This document shows, piece after piece, positions 44,496 through 54,024 of a stretch of DNA of 64,000 nt. Both the position numbers and the translations under genes were made by a program. Positions within the stretch are counted from its first letter, which is position 1, and every line of letters starts with the position of its first letter. The notes below the pieces were generated by a model. That model did not search any database, was not told the origin of the DNA, and saw only the letters and a list, made by a program, of their open reading frames with translations. Origin of the DNA: Clavibacter michiganensis (GTDB taxonomy: Bacteria > Actinomycetota > Actinomycetes > Actinomycetales > Microbacteriaceae); assembly GCA_002150995.1 (NCBI GenBank), contig MDHJ01000001.1, positions 2,604,001-2,668,000 on the forward strand. The letters run 5' to 3'.

Positions 44496-45175
44496 ACCTC
44501 GCGGAGGGCCTGGCCTGCCTGACCCGCCGGGTCGGCCTCGCCACCCGTCCGTCCGGACCCCCGGGACCCCTGGTCCCGGGGGTCCGGTGCGTCCAGGGTC
44601 AGCCACTCCTCGTCGACCCGGAACCCGATCGCCGCCGAGGCGGCGAGGATGCCCGCGTTCCCGCTCGACCCTCCCGTGCGGATCGTCGCGACCCCGTCGC
44701 CGACGAGCGCCCGCACGGAGGCGGCCTTCACCGCGGTGGCGAGCCCACGCGACCGGTGCGCCGGGTGCACGACCGTGAAGTCGACCTCCGCGCGTCGACC
44801 GTCCGCATCGAGGTCGACGACGGTGAGCGCCACCAGGCTCCCGTCCGCGTCGACCGCCCCGAACGCCCGCCGCGCGGCCGAGGGCACCCGCGCGGTGCCG
44901 GCCGTCAACGGCACGTGCTGCGTGGCGGGTCCGCCCGGGTAGTCGTCGAGCGTGGCCGCGTCGAGGGCGAGCATGGCCGCCTGGTCGTCCGGCCCGAGCT
45001 CCCGCACGGACACGATGCCCGCGACCCGCTCCACCGCCGACCGCAGCCGCACCGGATCCGCGTCGTCGGCGTGGAGGACCGCGCCGAACGACCGGGCGGC
45101 GACCACCCACCCCTCGGCCCGCAGCGCGTCGGCGCGCGCATCGTTTGCGGGGACGACGACGGGCTCCTGCGGCAT
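44492..45175 (-). CDS. GNAT-family acetyltransferase
   Basis: A 227-residue protein. Core GNAT motif A is VDFTVVHPAHRSRGLATAVK (acetyl-CoA loop R-x-x-G-x-A), and GSSGNAGILAASAAIGFRVDEEW lies at the end of the fold. The substrate is unknown. The C-terminal 25 residues, encoded by a perfect hairpin, are probably not part of the fold. ATG 45175 has CAGGCT 6 nt upstream; divergent from a phosphotransferase gene with its own -10. Confidence 0.8.
   Translation of the reverse strand: MPQEPVVVPANDARADALRAEGWVVAARSFGAVLHADDADPVRLRSAVERVAGIVSVRELGPDDQAAMLALDAATLDDYPGGPATQHVPLTAGTARVPSAARRAFGAVDADGSLVALTVVDLDADGRRAEVDFTVVHPAHRSRGLATAVKAASVRALVGDGVATIRTGGSSGNAGILAASAAIGFRVDEEWLTLDAPDPRDQGSRGSGRTGGEADPAGQAGQALREV
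44553..44587. terminator. 16-bp perfect stem-loop at convergent gene ends
   Basis: Arms 44553-44568 and 44572-44587 (ccggacccccgggacc and complement) are perfectly paired with a 3-nt loop. It lies 58 bp after the stress-protein stop but inside the last codons of the acetyltransferase. A bidirectional terminator that has become coding on one strand. Confidence 0.7.
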
Positions 45176-45246
45176 CCCCCGAGCCTGCCACGCGGCGTGC
45201 GCCTCGGCACGGGAGGTGGTGCGGCGGCGATGCGTACGGTGGGGTC

Positions 45247-45978
45247 ATGCCCGCCGCACGCTCCGTCCGCATCGTCGGCGACGTGGTCCTCCGCCCCGCG
45301 AAGCCGTGGACGCCGACGGTCCACGCGCTCCTGCGGCACCTGCACGCGGAGGGGCTGCCCGTCCCGGAGCCCCTCGGCATCGACGGCGGCGTCGAGCGCG
45401 TGCGCCTCGTCCCCGGCGACGGCGGCGAGGACGCCTGGGCGCACCAGTCCACCACCCGCTCCGTCGCGTCCGCGGGGCGGCTCCTGCGCCGGATCCACGA
45501 CGCCACCCGCGGGTGGGATCCGCCGCCGCACGCCGTCTGGTCCGTGCCGCCCGAAGGCGGTGACGTGATCTGCCACGGCGATCCCCAGCCCGGCAACATG
45601 TCCTGGCGCGACGGCGTCGCGGTCGGCCTCTTCGACTGGGACGCCGCGCGCCCCGCTCCGCCCCTCAGCGACGTCGCCTACGCGCTCGAGTGGCTGACCC
45701 CGTTCAGCACCGACCCCGCCGGGCTGCTCGCGCGGGGTCTGACCGCCGACGTCGACCGGCGCTCCCGCATCGACGCGCTCCTCGACGGCTACGGCTGGGA
45801 CGGCCCCATCGCGGTCGTCGACGCGGTCCTCGCCCGCCAGCAGCGCGCCATCGACGAGGTGCTGCACCTCGGCGCCCGCGGCCACGAGCCGCACGCGACC
45901 TGGGTCGCCGAGGGCTGGCCGGCCCGCTGGGCGTCGAAGCTCCGCGACACCGAGTCGTTGCGCTCCGCCGTGGGGTGA
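45247..45978 (+). CDS. aminoglycoside phosphotransferase-fold kinase (APH family)
   Basis: A 243-residue phosphotransferase. The catalytic loop is VICHGDPQPGNMSW (HxDxxxxN) and the metal-binding motif VGLFDWDAARPAPPLSDVAY. The N-lobe is short, so it may phosphorylate a small hydroxylated compound; no antibiotic specificity can be inferred. TACGGT (45235-45240) stands 6 nt before ATG 45247. Confidence 0.85.
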   Translation: MPAARSVRIVGDVVLRPAKPWTPTVHALLRHLHAEGLPVPEPLGIDGGVERVRLVPGDGGEDAWAHQSTTRSVASAGRLLRRIHDATRGWDPPPHAVWSVPPEGGDVICHGDPQPGNMSWRDGVAVGLFDWDAARPAPPLSDVAYALEWLTPFSTDPAGLLARGLTADVDRRSRIDALLDGYGWDGPIAVVDAVLARQQRAIDEVLHLGARGHEPHATWVAEGWPARWASKLRDTESLRSAVG

Positions 45979-46009
45979 CGGCGCGGGAGGCGCGCCGCCG
46001 CGGTTCCGC

Positions 46010-46819
46010 TCAGCCCGCGACCGGGATCCCCTCGCGCCGCACCGCGTCGCGCAGCAGCGCCTCCACGTCGTCGACGGCCCGCAGGAGGTCCGCCTGCTCG
46101 CTCCCGATGCGGGCGACGACGGCGTCGACGCCGCGGAGGCCCGCCCGGGTCAGCAGCTGCTTCTCGTTGGTGATCCACTCGCCGCGGTGGGCGAGGACCG
46201 CGTGCGCCGCCATGCTCGCCGCCTCCGCGAGCAGCCCGGCGCACTGGGCGACGCGGCCGTGGCGCGCGTGGCCCTCCCGTGCGTAGTGCAGCGTCATGGC
46301 CGCGTCCCCCCACCACACCCCGGGTGCGGCCTCGCGGAGCGCCGGCGGGTACCCCCACGACGGCACCTCCCCGCGGAGGGCGCGGTTCACGCCCACCTCG
46401 GCCAGCAGGATCGTGCTCGGCAGGCCCGCCGGGTGGAAGAGCAGCCGCTCGACGGCGAAGCGCCCGGCCACCGCCTCCTCGTGCACCGCCTCGATGGCGT
46501 CGAGGTCGCGGTAGTGGACGTCGACCGTGCGGCCGTCCACGTGCAGCGCGCCGCCGCCGTCGAAGATCCGGCCCCAGCCGCCGCGCGGGCTGAGGACCCC
46601 GGGCCAGCCGAGCGCGCGGAGGCCGTCGGGGTCGAACGCGGCGCGGTAGTAGACCGCCACGTCCCAGTCGCTGTCGGGCCGCTGCACGCTCTGGGCGCGG
46701 GATCCGCCGAGCGCCACGCCCCGCACGCCGGGGACCCCGTGCAGCGCGTCGGCGACGTGCTCCAGGAACGCGTCGTCGTCGAGCCCGAGGACGGGACCGG
46801 CCTCGGGGACGGCCGTCAT
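46010..46819 (-). CDS. nucleotidyltransferase-domain protein
   Basis: A 269-residue protein with the Pol-beta-type motif LGGSRAQSVQRPDSDWDVAV (GS plus DxD) near residues 38-58 and a third Asp in VDVHYRDLDA. The C-terminal half is a helical DUF4037-like region (ITNEKQLLTRAGLRGVDAVV). The target is unknown: RNA, protein or small molecule. ATG 46819 overlaps the moeB stop by 4 bp, so the two are co-translated. Confidence 0.8.
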   Translation of the reverse strand: MTAVPEAGPVLGLDDDAFLEHVADALHGVPGVRGVALGGSRAQSVQRPDSDWDVAVYYRAAFDPDGLRALGWPGVLSPRGGWGRIFDGGGALHVDGRTVDVHYRDLDAIEAVHEEAVAGRFAVERLLFHPAGLPSTILLAEVGVNRALRGEVPSWGYPPALREAAPGVWWGDAAMTLHYAREGHARHGRVAQCAGLLAEAASMAAHAVLAHRGEWITNEKQLLTRAGLRGVDAVVARIGSEQADLLRAVDDVEALLRDAVRREGIPVAG

Positions 46820-48002
46820 GCCCGCCCCGCCACGCTCCGCCACGCGGCGATGCCGCCACGCAGGCTCACCGCGTCGCGGCCCGCCTCGCGGAGCGCCGCC
46901 GCGGCCGCCCGCGAGCGGACGCCGGAGGCGCAGTAGACGACGACCCGGTCGGCGACGCCGCCGGGCACGGCGCCCGGGTCCACCGTCACGATGCGCACCG
47001 GCACCGCCACGTGACCCGGGATGGAGTCGACGAGCCGCTCGTCGGGCTCCCGCACGTCGAGGAGCACGACGGGCTCGTCGGAGGCGAGGATGCGCTCCAC
47101 CTCCTCCGCGTCGAGCTCGGTGCCGTCGGTCGCGGCGCCCACGCCGCAGAACAGGTCGTAGTCGGCGAGCGCGGTGACCCGCTGGCGCCCCTTCGCGCGC
47201 TTCACGCCGATGGTGCGGCTGGTGCCGGCGAGCGCGTCGAGCACCACGACCCGGCCGAGGAGCGGCTGGCCCGCGCCCGTGACGAGCTTGATGACCTCGG
47301 TCGCCATGAGGGAGCCGACCGTGCCGCAGACCGCGCCGAACACGCCCGCCTCCTCGCAGGAGAGCACGGCGCCGTCGGCGGGCGGCTCGGGGAAGACGTC
47401 GCGGTAGTCGATGCCGCGGCCGTCGGGCGCGGCATCCCAGAAGACGGTGACCTGGGCGTCGAAGCGGTACACCGATCCCCACACGCACGGGATCCCCACG
47501 AGGGCCGCGGCGTCGCTGATGAGGTACCGCGTGGCGAAGTTGTCGGTGGCGTCGACGACCACGTCGTAGCCGCTGAGGATCCGGATCGCGTTGTCGACCG
47601 TCAGCCGCTCCGCGTGCTCCACGACCTCGATCCCGGGGTCGGTCCGGTGCACCGAATCCGCCGCTGACGTGGTCTTCGGCCGACCGATGTCGGGAGTGCC
47701 GTGGATGGTCTGGCGCTGCAGGTTCGAGAGGTCCACAGCATCGTCGTCTACTATCCCGAGGGTCCCGATCCCCGCGGCGGCCAGGTACTGCAGCACCGGG
47801 GAACCCAGGCCGCCCGCGCCGATCACGAGCACGCGCGCGCGGTCGATGCGGGACTGACCCCCATCCCGATGCCGGGAAGGGCGAGGTGCCGGGAGTGGCG
47901 TTCGCGCCGCTCGTGCGCATCCTGCCCGGAGCCATGACCATCACGGCCCCGCCCCCCGGGGTGCGTGCCGTCCAGATCGACGAGCGGCAGAGACGACCCC
48001 AT
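46816..48002 (-). pseudogene. moeB: MoeB/ThiF adenylyltransferase fused to rhodanese, frameshifted as read
   Basis: ATG 48002, 7 nt after GGAGG, starts the frame containing RERHSRHLALPGIGMG. One base is missing at CCCCC 47858-47862, after which the frame gives RVLVIGAGGLGSPVLQYLAA, NLQRQTIHG and, near the end, a rhodanese domain with VVVYCASGVRSRA. Restored length is 395 residues. The enzyme adenylates the MoaD C-terminus and the rhodanese may supply sulfur. The zinc CxxC of classical MoeB is replaced (DYRDVFPEPP). The start codon overlaps that of the divergent glycosyltransferase. Confidence 0.85.
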
Positions 48003-49710
48003 GACAGACCTCCGTACGGACGGCGGACGCGGACCCGCGTCGACCGGATCCAGCGTACGACGGCCCGCCGACGGGACCCGCGGCGGCCGTCCCTCCGGCC
48101 CCCTCGGCCGCTTCCACCACCGCCGCTGGGGCGACGCCTGGCTCATCGGCCTGTTCGGGTTCCTCCTCGCGCTCCCCCTCGCCGGGCAGCCGTCCGTCTG
48201 GTACGACGAGGCCGCCACGGTCATCTCGGCCACGCGCGACTGGGACGACCTCCTCCGCATGCTCGGCACGGTCGACGCCGTCCACGGCCTCTACTACGCG
48301 GTCATGAAGGTGTGGTTCGACCTGGTCGGGTACTCGCCGACCTCGCTCCGCCTCCCGAGCGCGGCCTTCATCGGCCTCGCCGCGGCGGGCGTGGTGCTCC
48401 TGACCCGCACCGTCTCCACGCGCGCCACGGGCGTCGTCGCGGGCATCGTCTTCGTCGTCATCCCGCGCTCGGCGTGGATGGGCACCGAGGGCCGCTCGTT
48501 CGCGCTCGGCACCCTCATCGCCGTGGCCCTCACGGTGGTGCTCGTGCTGGCGGCCCGCCGCGCCGGGTCGCCGTGGCAGCTGCAGGCCCGGTGGTGGGCG
48601 CTCTACGGGCTCATCGCGTGGTTCGGCGCGTCGACCTTCATCTACCTGGCGCTGTTGGTGGGCGCCCACGGCGCCGTCATCCTCTGGGCCGTCGCCTCGG
48701 CCCGCGTGGGCCGACGCACCGTCCGCCCCATGATCGTGTCGCTCCTCGGCTGGGGCGTCTCCTCCATCGTCGCCGGGCTCCTCTCGCTGCCGCTCGTCGG
48801 CGTGGTCACCGCGCAGTCGGGCCAGGTCGGGTGGATCAAGCCGATCGGCCCGCGGACGCCCAGCCAGGTGGTGCTCACGCAGCTGTTCCCGGAGAACGCG
48901 GCCTTCGCGGCGGTCGCCTGGGTGCTGGCGCTCGTCGGGCTCGCGATGCTGGTGCGGCGGGGCGTCCGCCTGGTGCGAGCCCGGCGCCGGTCGACCGCGG
49001 AGCCCGTGGGCGAGATCGCGGCCTTCGAGTCCGCCTACCTGCACGCCGGCTGGTCGCCGACGCTGCTGCAGCTCGCGGTCGTGTGGTTCGCGGTGCCCAC
49101 GATCCTGCTCGTGTACGCCTCGACGCTCACGTCGCCGCTGTACTCGCCGCGGTACCTCTCCTACACGGCGCCGGCGATGGCCATGCTCGTCGCGGTGGGC
49201 ATCCTGGCGCTGCGCTGGCGGCCCGCCGTCGCCATCGTCACCGCGGGGCTCGTGGCGCTGTCGCTCGTGCAGGTCGCCCACGACCGCGGCACCACGCGGA
49301 AGGCCGACGCCGACTGGGCGGGCATCTCCCGCATCGTCACGGAGGAGCGCGCCGCGGAGGCGCCCGGCACCGAGGAGGCCGTGGTCTTCGGACCCGTGCG
49401 GCGTCACCCGAAGGCGACCTCGCGCATCGTCGCCTACTCCTACCCCGACGCCTTCCGCGGGATGGACGACATCCTCCTGCGCACGCCGCCCGGCGACACG
49501 GACGGCCTCTGGGAGGAGTCGTACCCGCTCGCCGACCGCGTCGACGAGGTCGAGGGCGCCGACGTCGTGTGGCTCGTCACGAGCGACCGGCAGGACATCC
49601 GGCCCGAGGTCGCGGAGGCGCTGACCCCGCGCGGCTTCGTGCGCACCGACGACTGGCACGTGAAGAACGCGAACGTCGAGCGCTACGAGCGGGTCCCCGC
49701 CGAGGGCTGA
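48001..49710 (+). CDS. GT-C glycosyltransferase (GT39/ArnT-like)
   Basis: A 569-residue polytopic enzyme with about ten helices. The first external loop carries WYDEAATVISATRDW, the acidic pair typical of GT39/ArnT/PMT-like enzymes using polyprenyl-phosphate sugars, and a soluble C-terminal domain of about 130 residues follows (WAGISRIVTEERAAEAPG onward). It probably transfers mannose or arabinose-like sugars to envelope components. ATG 48001 overlaps the antisense moeB start codon; an upstream in-frame GTG at 47965 would lengthen it by 12 residues. Confidence 0.8.
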   Translation: MTDLRTDGGRGPASTGSSVRRPADGTRGGRPSGPLGRFHHRRWGDAWLIGLFGFLLALPLAGQPSVWYDEAATVISATRDWDDLLRMLGTVDAVHGLYYAVMKVWFDLVGYSPTSLRLPSAAFIGLAAAGVVLLTRTVSTRATGVVAGIVFVVIPRSAWMGTEGRSFALGTLIAVALTVVLVLAARRAGSPWQLQARWWALYGLIAWFGASTFIYLALLVGAHGAVILWAVASARVGRRTVRPMIVSLLGWGVSSIVAGLLSLPLVGVVTAQSGQVGWIKPIGPRTPSQVVLTQLFPENAAFAAVAWVLALVGLAMLVRRGVRLVRARRRSTAEPVGEIAAFESAYLHAGWSPTLLQLAVVWFAVPTILLVYASTLTSPLYSPRYLSYTAPAMAMLVAVGILALRWRPAVAIVTAGLVALSLVQVAHDRGTTRKADADWAGISRIVTEERAAEAPGTEEAVVFGPVRRHPKATSRIVAYSYPDAFRGMDDILLRTPPGDTDGLWEESYPLADRVDEVEGADVVWLVTSDRQDIRPEVAEALTPRGFVRTDDWHVKNANVERYERVPAEG

Positions 49711-49723
49711 CCCGACCGCGGGC

Positions 49724-50584
49724 TCACGCTCCGGCGTGCCACTCCCGGATCGCCGTGACGACCTCGTCGAGGCGGGACTCGAGCAGGAAGTGCCCGCCGT
49801 CGACGAGGTCGATGCGCGCGTGCGGCGCGTCGCGTCGGAACGCCTCCGCGCCCGCCGCGGCGAATATCTCGTCGTTCCGGCCCCAGACCGCGAGCACCGG
49901 CACCCGCGACTCGCGGAGCCAGGCGTGCACCGCCGGGTACAGCGCCCGGTTGGTCGCGTAGTCGCGGAAGAGCGCCAGCTGCACGTCGTCCTGCCCGGGG
50001 CGGGCGAGGAGCGCGAGGTCGTGCTCCCACGCGTCGGGGTCGACCGCGGACGGATCCGGCACGCCGTGCGTGTACTGCCATTCGACGGCGTCGCGCCCGA
50101 GGGCGTGCCGGAGGGCGTCGCGCGTGGCGTCGATGCGCTCGGCGGCGTCGGCCCAGATCGGGTCCCAGAACGAGGGCACGAAGCCCTCCTCGTAGGCGTT
50201 GCCGTTCTGCGTGACGACGCCCGTGACCGCCTGCGGGTCGGCCAGCGCCAGGCGCCAGCCGACGGGGGCGCCGTAGTCCTGCACGTAGATCGCGTAGCGG
50301 GACACCCCGATGGTCGCGAGGAAGCGGCGGGTGACGTCGGCGAGCGCGGCGAACGTGTAGTCGAAGTCCTCGACGGACGGGGCGGACGAGCGCCCGAAGC
50401 CGACGAGGTCCGGCGCGATGACCCGGAAGCGGTCCGCGAGCGCGGGGATCAGGTGGCGGAACATGTGCGAGCTCGACGGGTAGCCGTGCAGCAGGAGGAG
50501 CACGGGAGCGTCGGCGGGCCCGGCCTCGCGCCAGAAGACGTCGAGTCCGTCGACGGAGGCGGTGCGGTGGTGGACCGTGGTCAT
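49724..50584 (-). CDS. alpha/beta-hydrolase (haloalkane dehalogenase/epoxide hydrolase-like)
   Basis: A 286-residue alpha/beta-hydrolase. The oxyanion HGYPSSSHMFRHLIP, the nucleophile-elbow region YVQDYGAPVGWRLAL (Asp nucleophile, as in epoxide hydrolases and dehalogenases) and the catalytic His in VDGGHFLLESR are all present, with the acid near VWGRNDEIF. The substrate is unknown. RBS AAGGGG precedes ATG 50584. Divergent from a CGNR regulator. Confidence 0.85.
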   Translation of the reverse strand: MTTVHHRTASVDGLDVFWREAGPADAPVLLLLHGYPSSSHMFRHLIPALADRFRVIAPDLVGFGRSSAPSVEDFDYTFAALADVTRRFLATIGVSRYAIYVQDYGAPVGWRLALADPQAVTGVVTQNGNAYEEGFVPSFWDPIWADAAERIDATRDALRHALGRDAVEWQYTHGVPDPSAVDPDAWEHDLALLARPGQDDVQLALFRDYATNRALYPAVHAWLRESRVPVLAVWGRNDEIFAAAGAEAFRRDAPHARIDLVDGGHFLLESRLDEVVTAIREWHAGA

Positions 50585-50668
50585 GGATAACCCCTTCGGC
50601 TTGTTTTGGTGGTTAGTCGGACGGTAGCATGGATCCGAGGCGCCACCGGGGCGCGGGATCGAGGTGCA

Positions 50669-51169
50669 GTGGACCGCGACGAGGAGCTGCTGCTGGCGCT
50701 GCTGAACAGCGCGCCGGTGGTCGACGGCCGGCCCGAGGACCGCCTCGACGGCGCATCCGGCCGCCGGCTCGCCCGCGACTGGGGCGGCACCGGCACCGCG
50801 GCCGAGCTCGCCCGCCTCCGCCGCGCGCGCGACGCGATCCAGGCCGTCGTCCGCGGGGCCGACACGGCGCCCGCCGCCGTCGCGGATCTCACGGCCGTGG
50901 TCGACGGCGCCGTGCGCACGCCGCGCGTCACCGCCGACGGCGTCGCCTGGGAGCTGCGCGTGCCGGCCGACGACCGCCTGCCGGTCGACGCCGTCCTCGC
51001 CTGGTCGAGCGTCACGGCGCGGCTGCCCGGCCGCCTGCGCCCGTGCGCCAACGACGAGTGCGCGCTGTTCCTCGTGGACCACAGCCGCCCCGGCACCGCG
51101 AGGTGGTGCTCCATGGCGACCTGCGGCAACCGGATGAAGGCCCGCGCCCACGCCCGCCGGTCGCGCTGA
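50669..51169 (+). CDS. CGNR zinc-finger regulator (ABATE domain)
   Basis: A 166-residue protein: N-terminal ABATE-like region (LLLALLNSAPVVDGRPEDRL) and the C-terminal CGNR finger RLRPCANDECALFLVDHSRP, then RWCSMATCGNRMKARAHARR with four Cys for zinc. These are predicted transcription factors, often divergent from a gene they regulate, here the hydrolase. GTG 50669 with AGG 6 nt upstream is preferred; a TAGCAT -10-like element lies near 50625. Confidence 0.8.
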   Translation: MDRDEELLLALLNSAPVVDGRPEDRLDGASGRRLARDWGGTGTAAELARLRRARDAIQAVVRGADTAPAAVADLTAVVDGAVRTPRVTADGVAWELRVPADDRLPVDAVLAWSSVTARLPGRLRPCANDECALFLVDHSRPGTARWCSMATCGNRMKARAHARRSR

Positions 51170-51186
51170 CCGCGGCGACGTGCCCC

Positions 51187-52130
51187 TCAGCCGTCCGTCG
51201 GGGCCGGGGCGTCGGGCGCCCGGACCGCGCGCGGACGCAGCTCGCTGACGACCGTGCCCGCGACGATGAGCGCCGCGCCGAGGATCGCGAGCGCGGGCAG
51301 CCGCTCTCCCGCGACCCGGCCGATGACGCCCGCCCACACGGGCTCGGCCGAGTAGATGATCGTCGCCCGCGTGGGCGACACGGAGCGCTGGGCCCAGTTC
51401 ATCGTGAGCTGGATGAGGCAGCTGCTCGCCCCGAGCGCGACCGCCGCCACGAGCCACACCCCGAGAACGCCGGCACCGCCTCCCCCGCCAGCGGCATGCA
51501 CGCGAGCGACAGGGCACCCGCGACGAGCAGCTGCACGACGGTCACCCGCCCGACGTCGACGCGGCCCGCGAACAGGCCGATGAGGATGATCTCGGCCGCG
51601 ATCGGCAGCGTGCTCACGAGCGTCGCCAGCTCCCCCGGGCCCAGCGCGACGCCCTCCTGCGGTCCGGCGACCAGCAGCAGCCCGACGAAGGCGAGCGCCA
51701 CGCCCACCAGGGCGGGCGCGCTCGGCCGCTTCCGGAAGGCGGCCCACTGCAGGAGCGGCACCAGCGGCACGTACAGCGCGGTGATGAAGGCGGAGGTGCT
51801 GCTCGGGATGCTCTGCAGCCCGTAGGTCTGCAGGCCGTAGCCGAGGAGGATCATGACCCCGATGGCCGCGCCGGCGCCCAGGTCGATCCGCCGCATCCCG
51901 CGGAGCGCCCGGCGGAAGACGACCGCGCTGATCAGCCCCGCCACGAGGAAGCGGAGCCCCACGAAGAACAGCGGCCCGCTGTGCTCCATCGCGACGTGCA
52001 CGGCGAGGAACGTGGCACCCCAGATCGCGGTGATGCCGATGAGCGCCCACTCGGGGCGGGACGGCCGGACGGCGCGGGGCAGCCGGACGGCGCGAGGCAG
52101 CCGGACGGCGCGGGGCAGCGGGGTGCGCAC
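51187..52130 (-). pseudogene. EamA/DMT-family transporter, frameshifted as read
   Basis: GTG 52130 starts ten helices in the EamA pattern (WALIGITAIWGATFLAVHVA; LGYGLQTYGLQSIPSSTSAF). After CCCC 51459-51462 the frame changes to give VWLVAAVALGASSCLIQLTM and TIIYSAEPVWAGVIG to the end. One missing base; restored length is 314 residues. The N-terminus contains three LPRAVR units from an 18-bp tandem repeat, so the real start may be later. Likely a metabolite or amino-acid exporter. Confidence 0.85.
52065..52118. repeat. 18-bp tandem repeat, three copies
   Basis: ccggacggcgcggggcag at 52065-52082, 52083-52100 (one mismatch) and 52101-52118. On the minus strand it encodes repeated LPRAVR just after the EamA start. 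Copy number could vary without breaking the frame. Confidence 0.9.
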
Positions 52131-52148
52131 GGGGTGGAGCGCGCCGGG

Positions 52149-53087
52149 TCAGCCGGTGATGATGCGGGCGCCGTGCACGGGCCCGGTGGCCCGGATGACC
52201 GTGAGGCGGGCGGCGCTCAGCGCGATCTGCAGCTCGAGCGCGCTGTCGAGGTCGGCCGCGAGGAAGGCGACCGTGGGACCGGATCCGGAGACGATCCCCG
52301 CGAGCGCGCCGTTCTCCTCGCCGAGCTGCAGCACCTCGCCGAGACCCGGCGCGAGGTGCAGGGCGGGAGCCTGGAGGTCGTTGTGGAGGACCTCGGCGAG
52401 CATGTGCGGATCCCCCGCCCGGAGCGCCTGCAGCACGCCGGAGTCGACCTGCGGGATCTGCTGCGCGGGGAAGATGTCCTGCGCGTGCCGCTCGCGGTGC
52501 TTGTCGAGCTCGCCGTACACGTCGGGCGTGGCGACGCCGAACTCCGCGATGGCGAGCACCCACTGGAAGGTGCCCTTGGCGAGCGCCGGGCTCAGCCGGT
52601 CGCCGCGGCCCGTGCCGATGGCGGTGCCGCCCGCGAGCGCGAACGGCACGTCCGCGCCGAGCTCCGCGCCGAGGGCGAGCAGCTGGTCGCGGGTGCGCTC
52701 GGTGCCCCAGAGGGCGTCGCAGGCGAGGAGGGTGGCCGCGGCGTCCGCGGATCCGCCGCCCATGCCGCCCGCGATGGGCACGTGCTTCTCGACGCGCAGG
52801 TGCACGCCGCCGCGGTAGCCCGTGCTGCGGGCGAGGAGGCGGGCGGCGCGGATGGCGAGGTTGTCGGCCCCGACGGTGAGGTGCGACGTGTCGATGGACC
52901 CGCCGAACTCGACGGAGAAGCCGTCGGACCGGGTGGCGTACACGTCCTCGTACAGGCTCACGGCCTGGTAGGCGGTGGCGACGTCGTGGTACCCGTCCTC
53001 CTGGAGGGCGCCCACCGTCAGCGACACGTTGATCTTGCCCGGGGCCCGCGCGTGCACCACGTCGGAGGTGGTGGCCGCGGAGGTCAT
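52149..53087 (-). CDS. ispE: 4-diphosphocytidyl-2-C-methyl-D-erythritol kinase IspE
   Basis: A 312-residue GHMP kinase of the non-mevalonate isoprenoid pathway. [14 protein letters not shown] near the start, the ATP loop [17 protein letters not shown] and the C-terminal [14 protein letters not shown] are diagnostic. ATG 53087 lies 7 nt after TAGGTT (minus, 53095-53100), so it has its own leaderless start even though it ends the metG-tatD-rsmA-ispE series. Confidence 0.95.
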   Translation of the reverse strand: MTSAATTSDVVHARAPGKINVSLTVGALQEDGYHDVATAYQAVSLYEDVYATRSDGFSVEFGGSIDTSHLTVGADNLAIRAARLLARSTGYRGGVHLRVEKHVPIAGGMGGGSADAAATLLACDALWGTERTRDQLLALGAELGADVPFALAGGTAIGTGRGDRLSPALAKGTFQWVLAIAEFGVATPDVYGELDKHRERHAQDIFPAQQIPQVDSGVLQALRAGDPHMLAEVLHNDLQAPALHLAPGLGEVLQLGEENGALAGIVSGSGPTVAFLAADLDSALELQIALSAARLTVIRATGPVHGARIITG

Positions 53088-53097
53088 GTGCTCCAAC

Positions 53098-54024
53098 CTA
53101 GCGGAGGCTGGGAGCCCGTCCGTCACCGTCGCGATCGGCCCAGGCGCGGGCCACGCGGAGGTAGTCGTGGACGCTCAGCTCCTCGCCCCGCGAAGTGGGG
53201 GCCACCCCTCCGGCGACGAGCAGCGCGGACGCCGCCTCGCTGCCGCCGAGCAGCTCCGCGAGGGCCTGGCGGAGCATCTTGCGGCGCTGCTGGAAGGCCG
53301 CGTCGACGATCCGGAAGGTGCGCTTCCGCATCTCCTCCGAGGCGAAGGCCTCCGCGTGCCGCTCGAAGGCGACGAGCACGGAGTCGACGTTGGGGACGGG
53401 CCAGAACACCTGGCGGCTGACGTTGCCGGCCGTGCGCCAGGCGCCGTACCAGGCGGCCTTGACGCTCGGGGACCCGTAGACCTTCGAGCCGGGGGCCGCG
53501 GCGATGCGGTGCCCGACCTCGGCCTGCACCATCACCACGCCCGTGCGGATCGACGGGAAGTGCTCGAGCAGGTGCAGGAGCACCGGGACGGAGACGTTGT
53601 ACGGGAGGTTCGCGACGAGCGCGGTGGGATCGCCGGGCAGCTCCGCGACGCGGAGCGCGTCCTCGTGCACGACCGTGAGGCGCGCCTCCGGCTGGTACAG
53701 GCTCACGGTGAGGGGCAGCTGCTCCGCCAGGCGGCCGTCGATCTCGACCGCGACGACGCTCGCGCCGGTCTCGAGGAGGCCGAGCGTGAGGGATCCGAGG
53801 CCCGGCCCCACCTCCACCACGTGCGTGCCGGCCTCGACGCCCGCGACCCGCACGATGCGGCGCACGGTGTTCGCGTCGATGACGAAGTTCTGCCCGAGCT
53901 TCTTGGTGGGCGCGACGCCGAGGAGCTCGGCGAGGTCGCGGATCTCGGCCGGCCCGAGGAGCGTGGCGCCGGCGTCCGCGGGCGTGGCGGGCAGCGCCGC
54001 ACCGGGGCCCGCGTCGTCGCTCAC
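53098..54024 (-). CDS. rsmA: 16S rRNA dimethyladenosine transferase RsmA (KsgA)
   Basis: A 308-residue rRNA adenine dimethyltransferase, methylating two adjacent adenosines near the 3' end of 16S rRNA. Motifs are [26 protein letters not shown] (SAM site) and [13 protein letters not shown] (catalytic NLPY), with the C-terminal [23 protein letters not shown] 54024 overlaps the tatD stop by 4 bp. Gene order tatD-rsmA-ispE is common in Actinobacteria. Confidence 0.95.
   Translation of the reverse strand: MSDDAGPGAALPATPADAGATLLGPAEIRDLAELLGVAPTKKLGQNFVIDANTVRRIVRVAGVEAGTHVVEVGPGLGSLTLGLLETGASVVAVEIDGRLAEQLPLTVSLYQPEARLTVVHEDALRVAELPGDPTALVANLPYNVSVPVLLHLLEHFPSIRTGVVMVQAEVGHRIAAAPGSKVYGSPSVKAAWYGAWRTAGNVSRQVFWPVPNVDSVLVAFERHAEAFASEEMRKRTFRIVDAAFQQRRKMLRQALAELLGGSEAASALLVAGGVAPTSRGEELSVHDYLRVARAWADRDGDGRAPSLR

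Noticed and set aside
48001..49710. Frames opposite the GT39-like gene
   Set aside because: Acidic/Arg-rich antisense frames typical of high-GC shadow coding.
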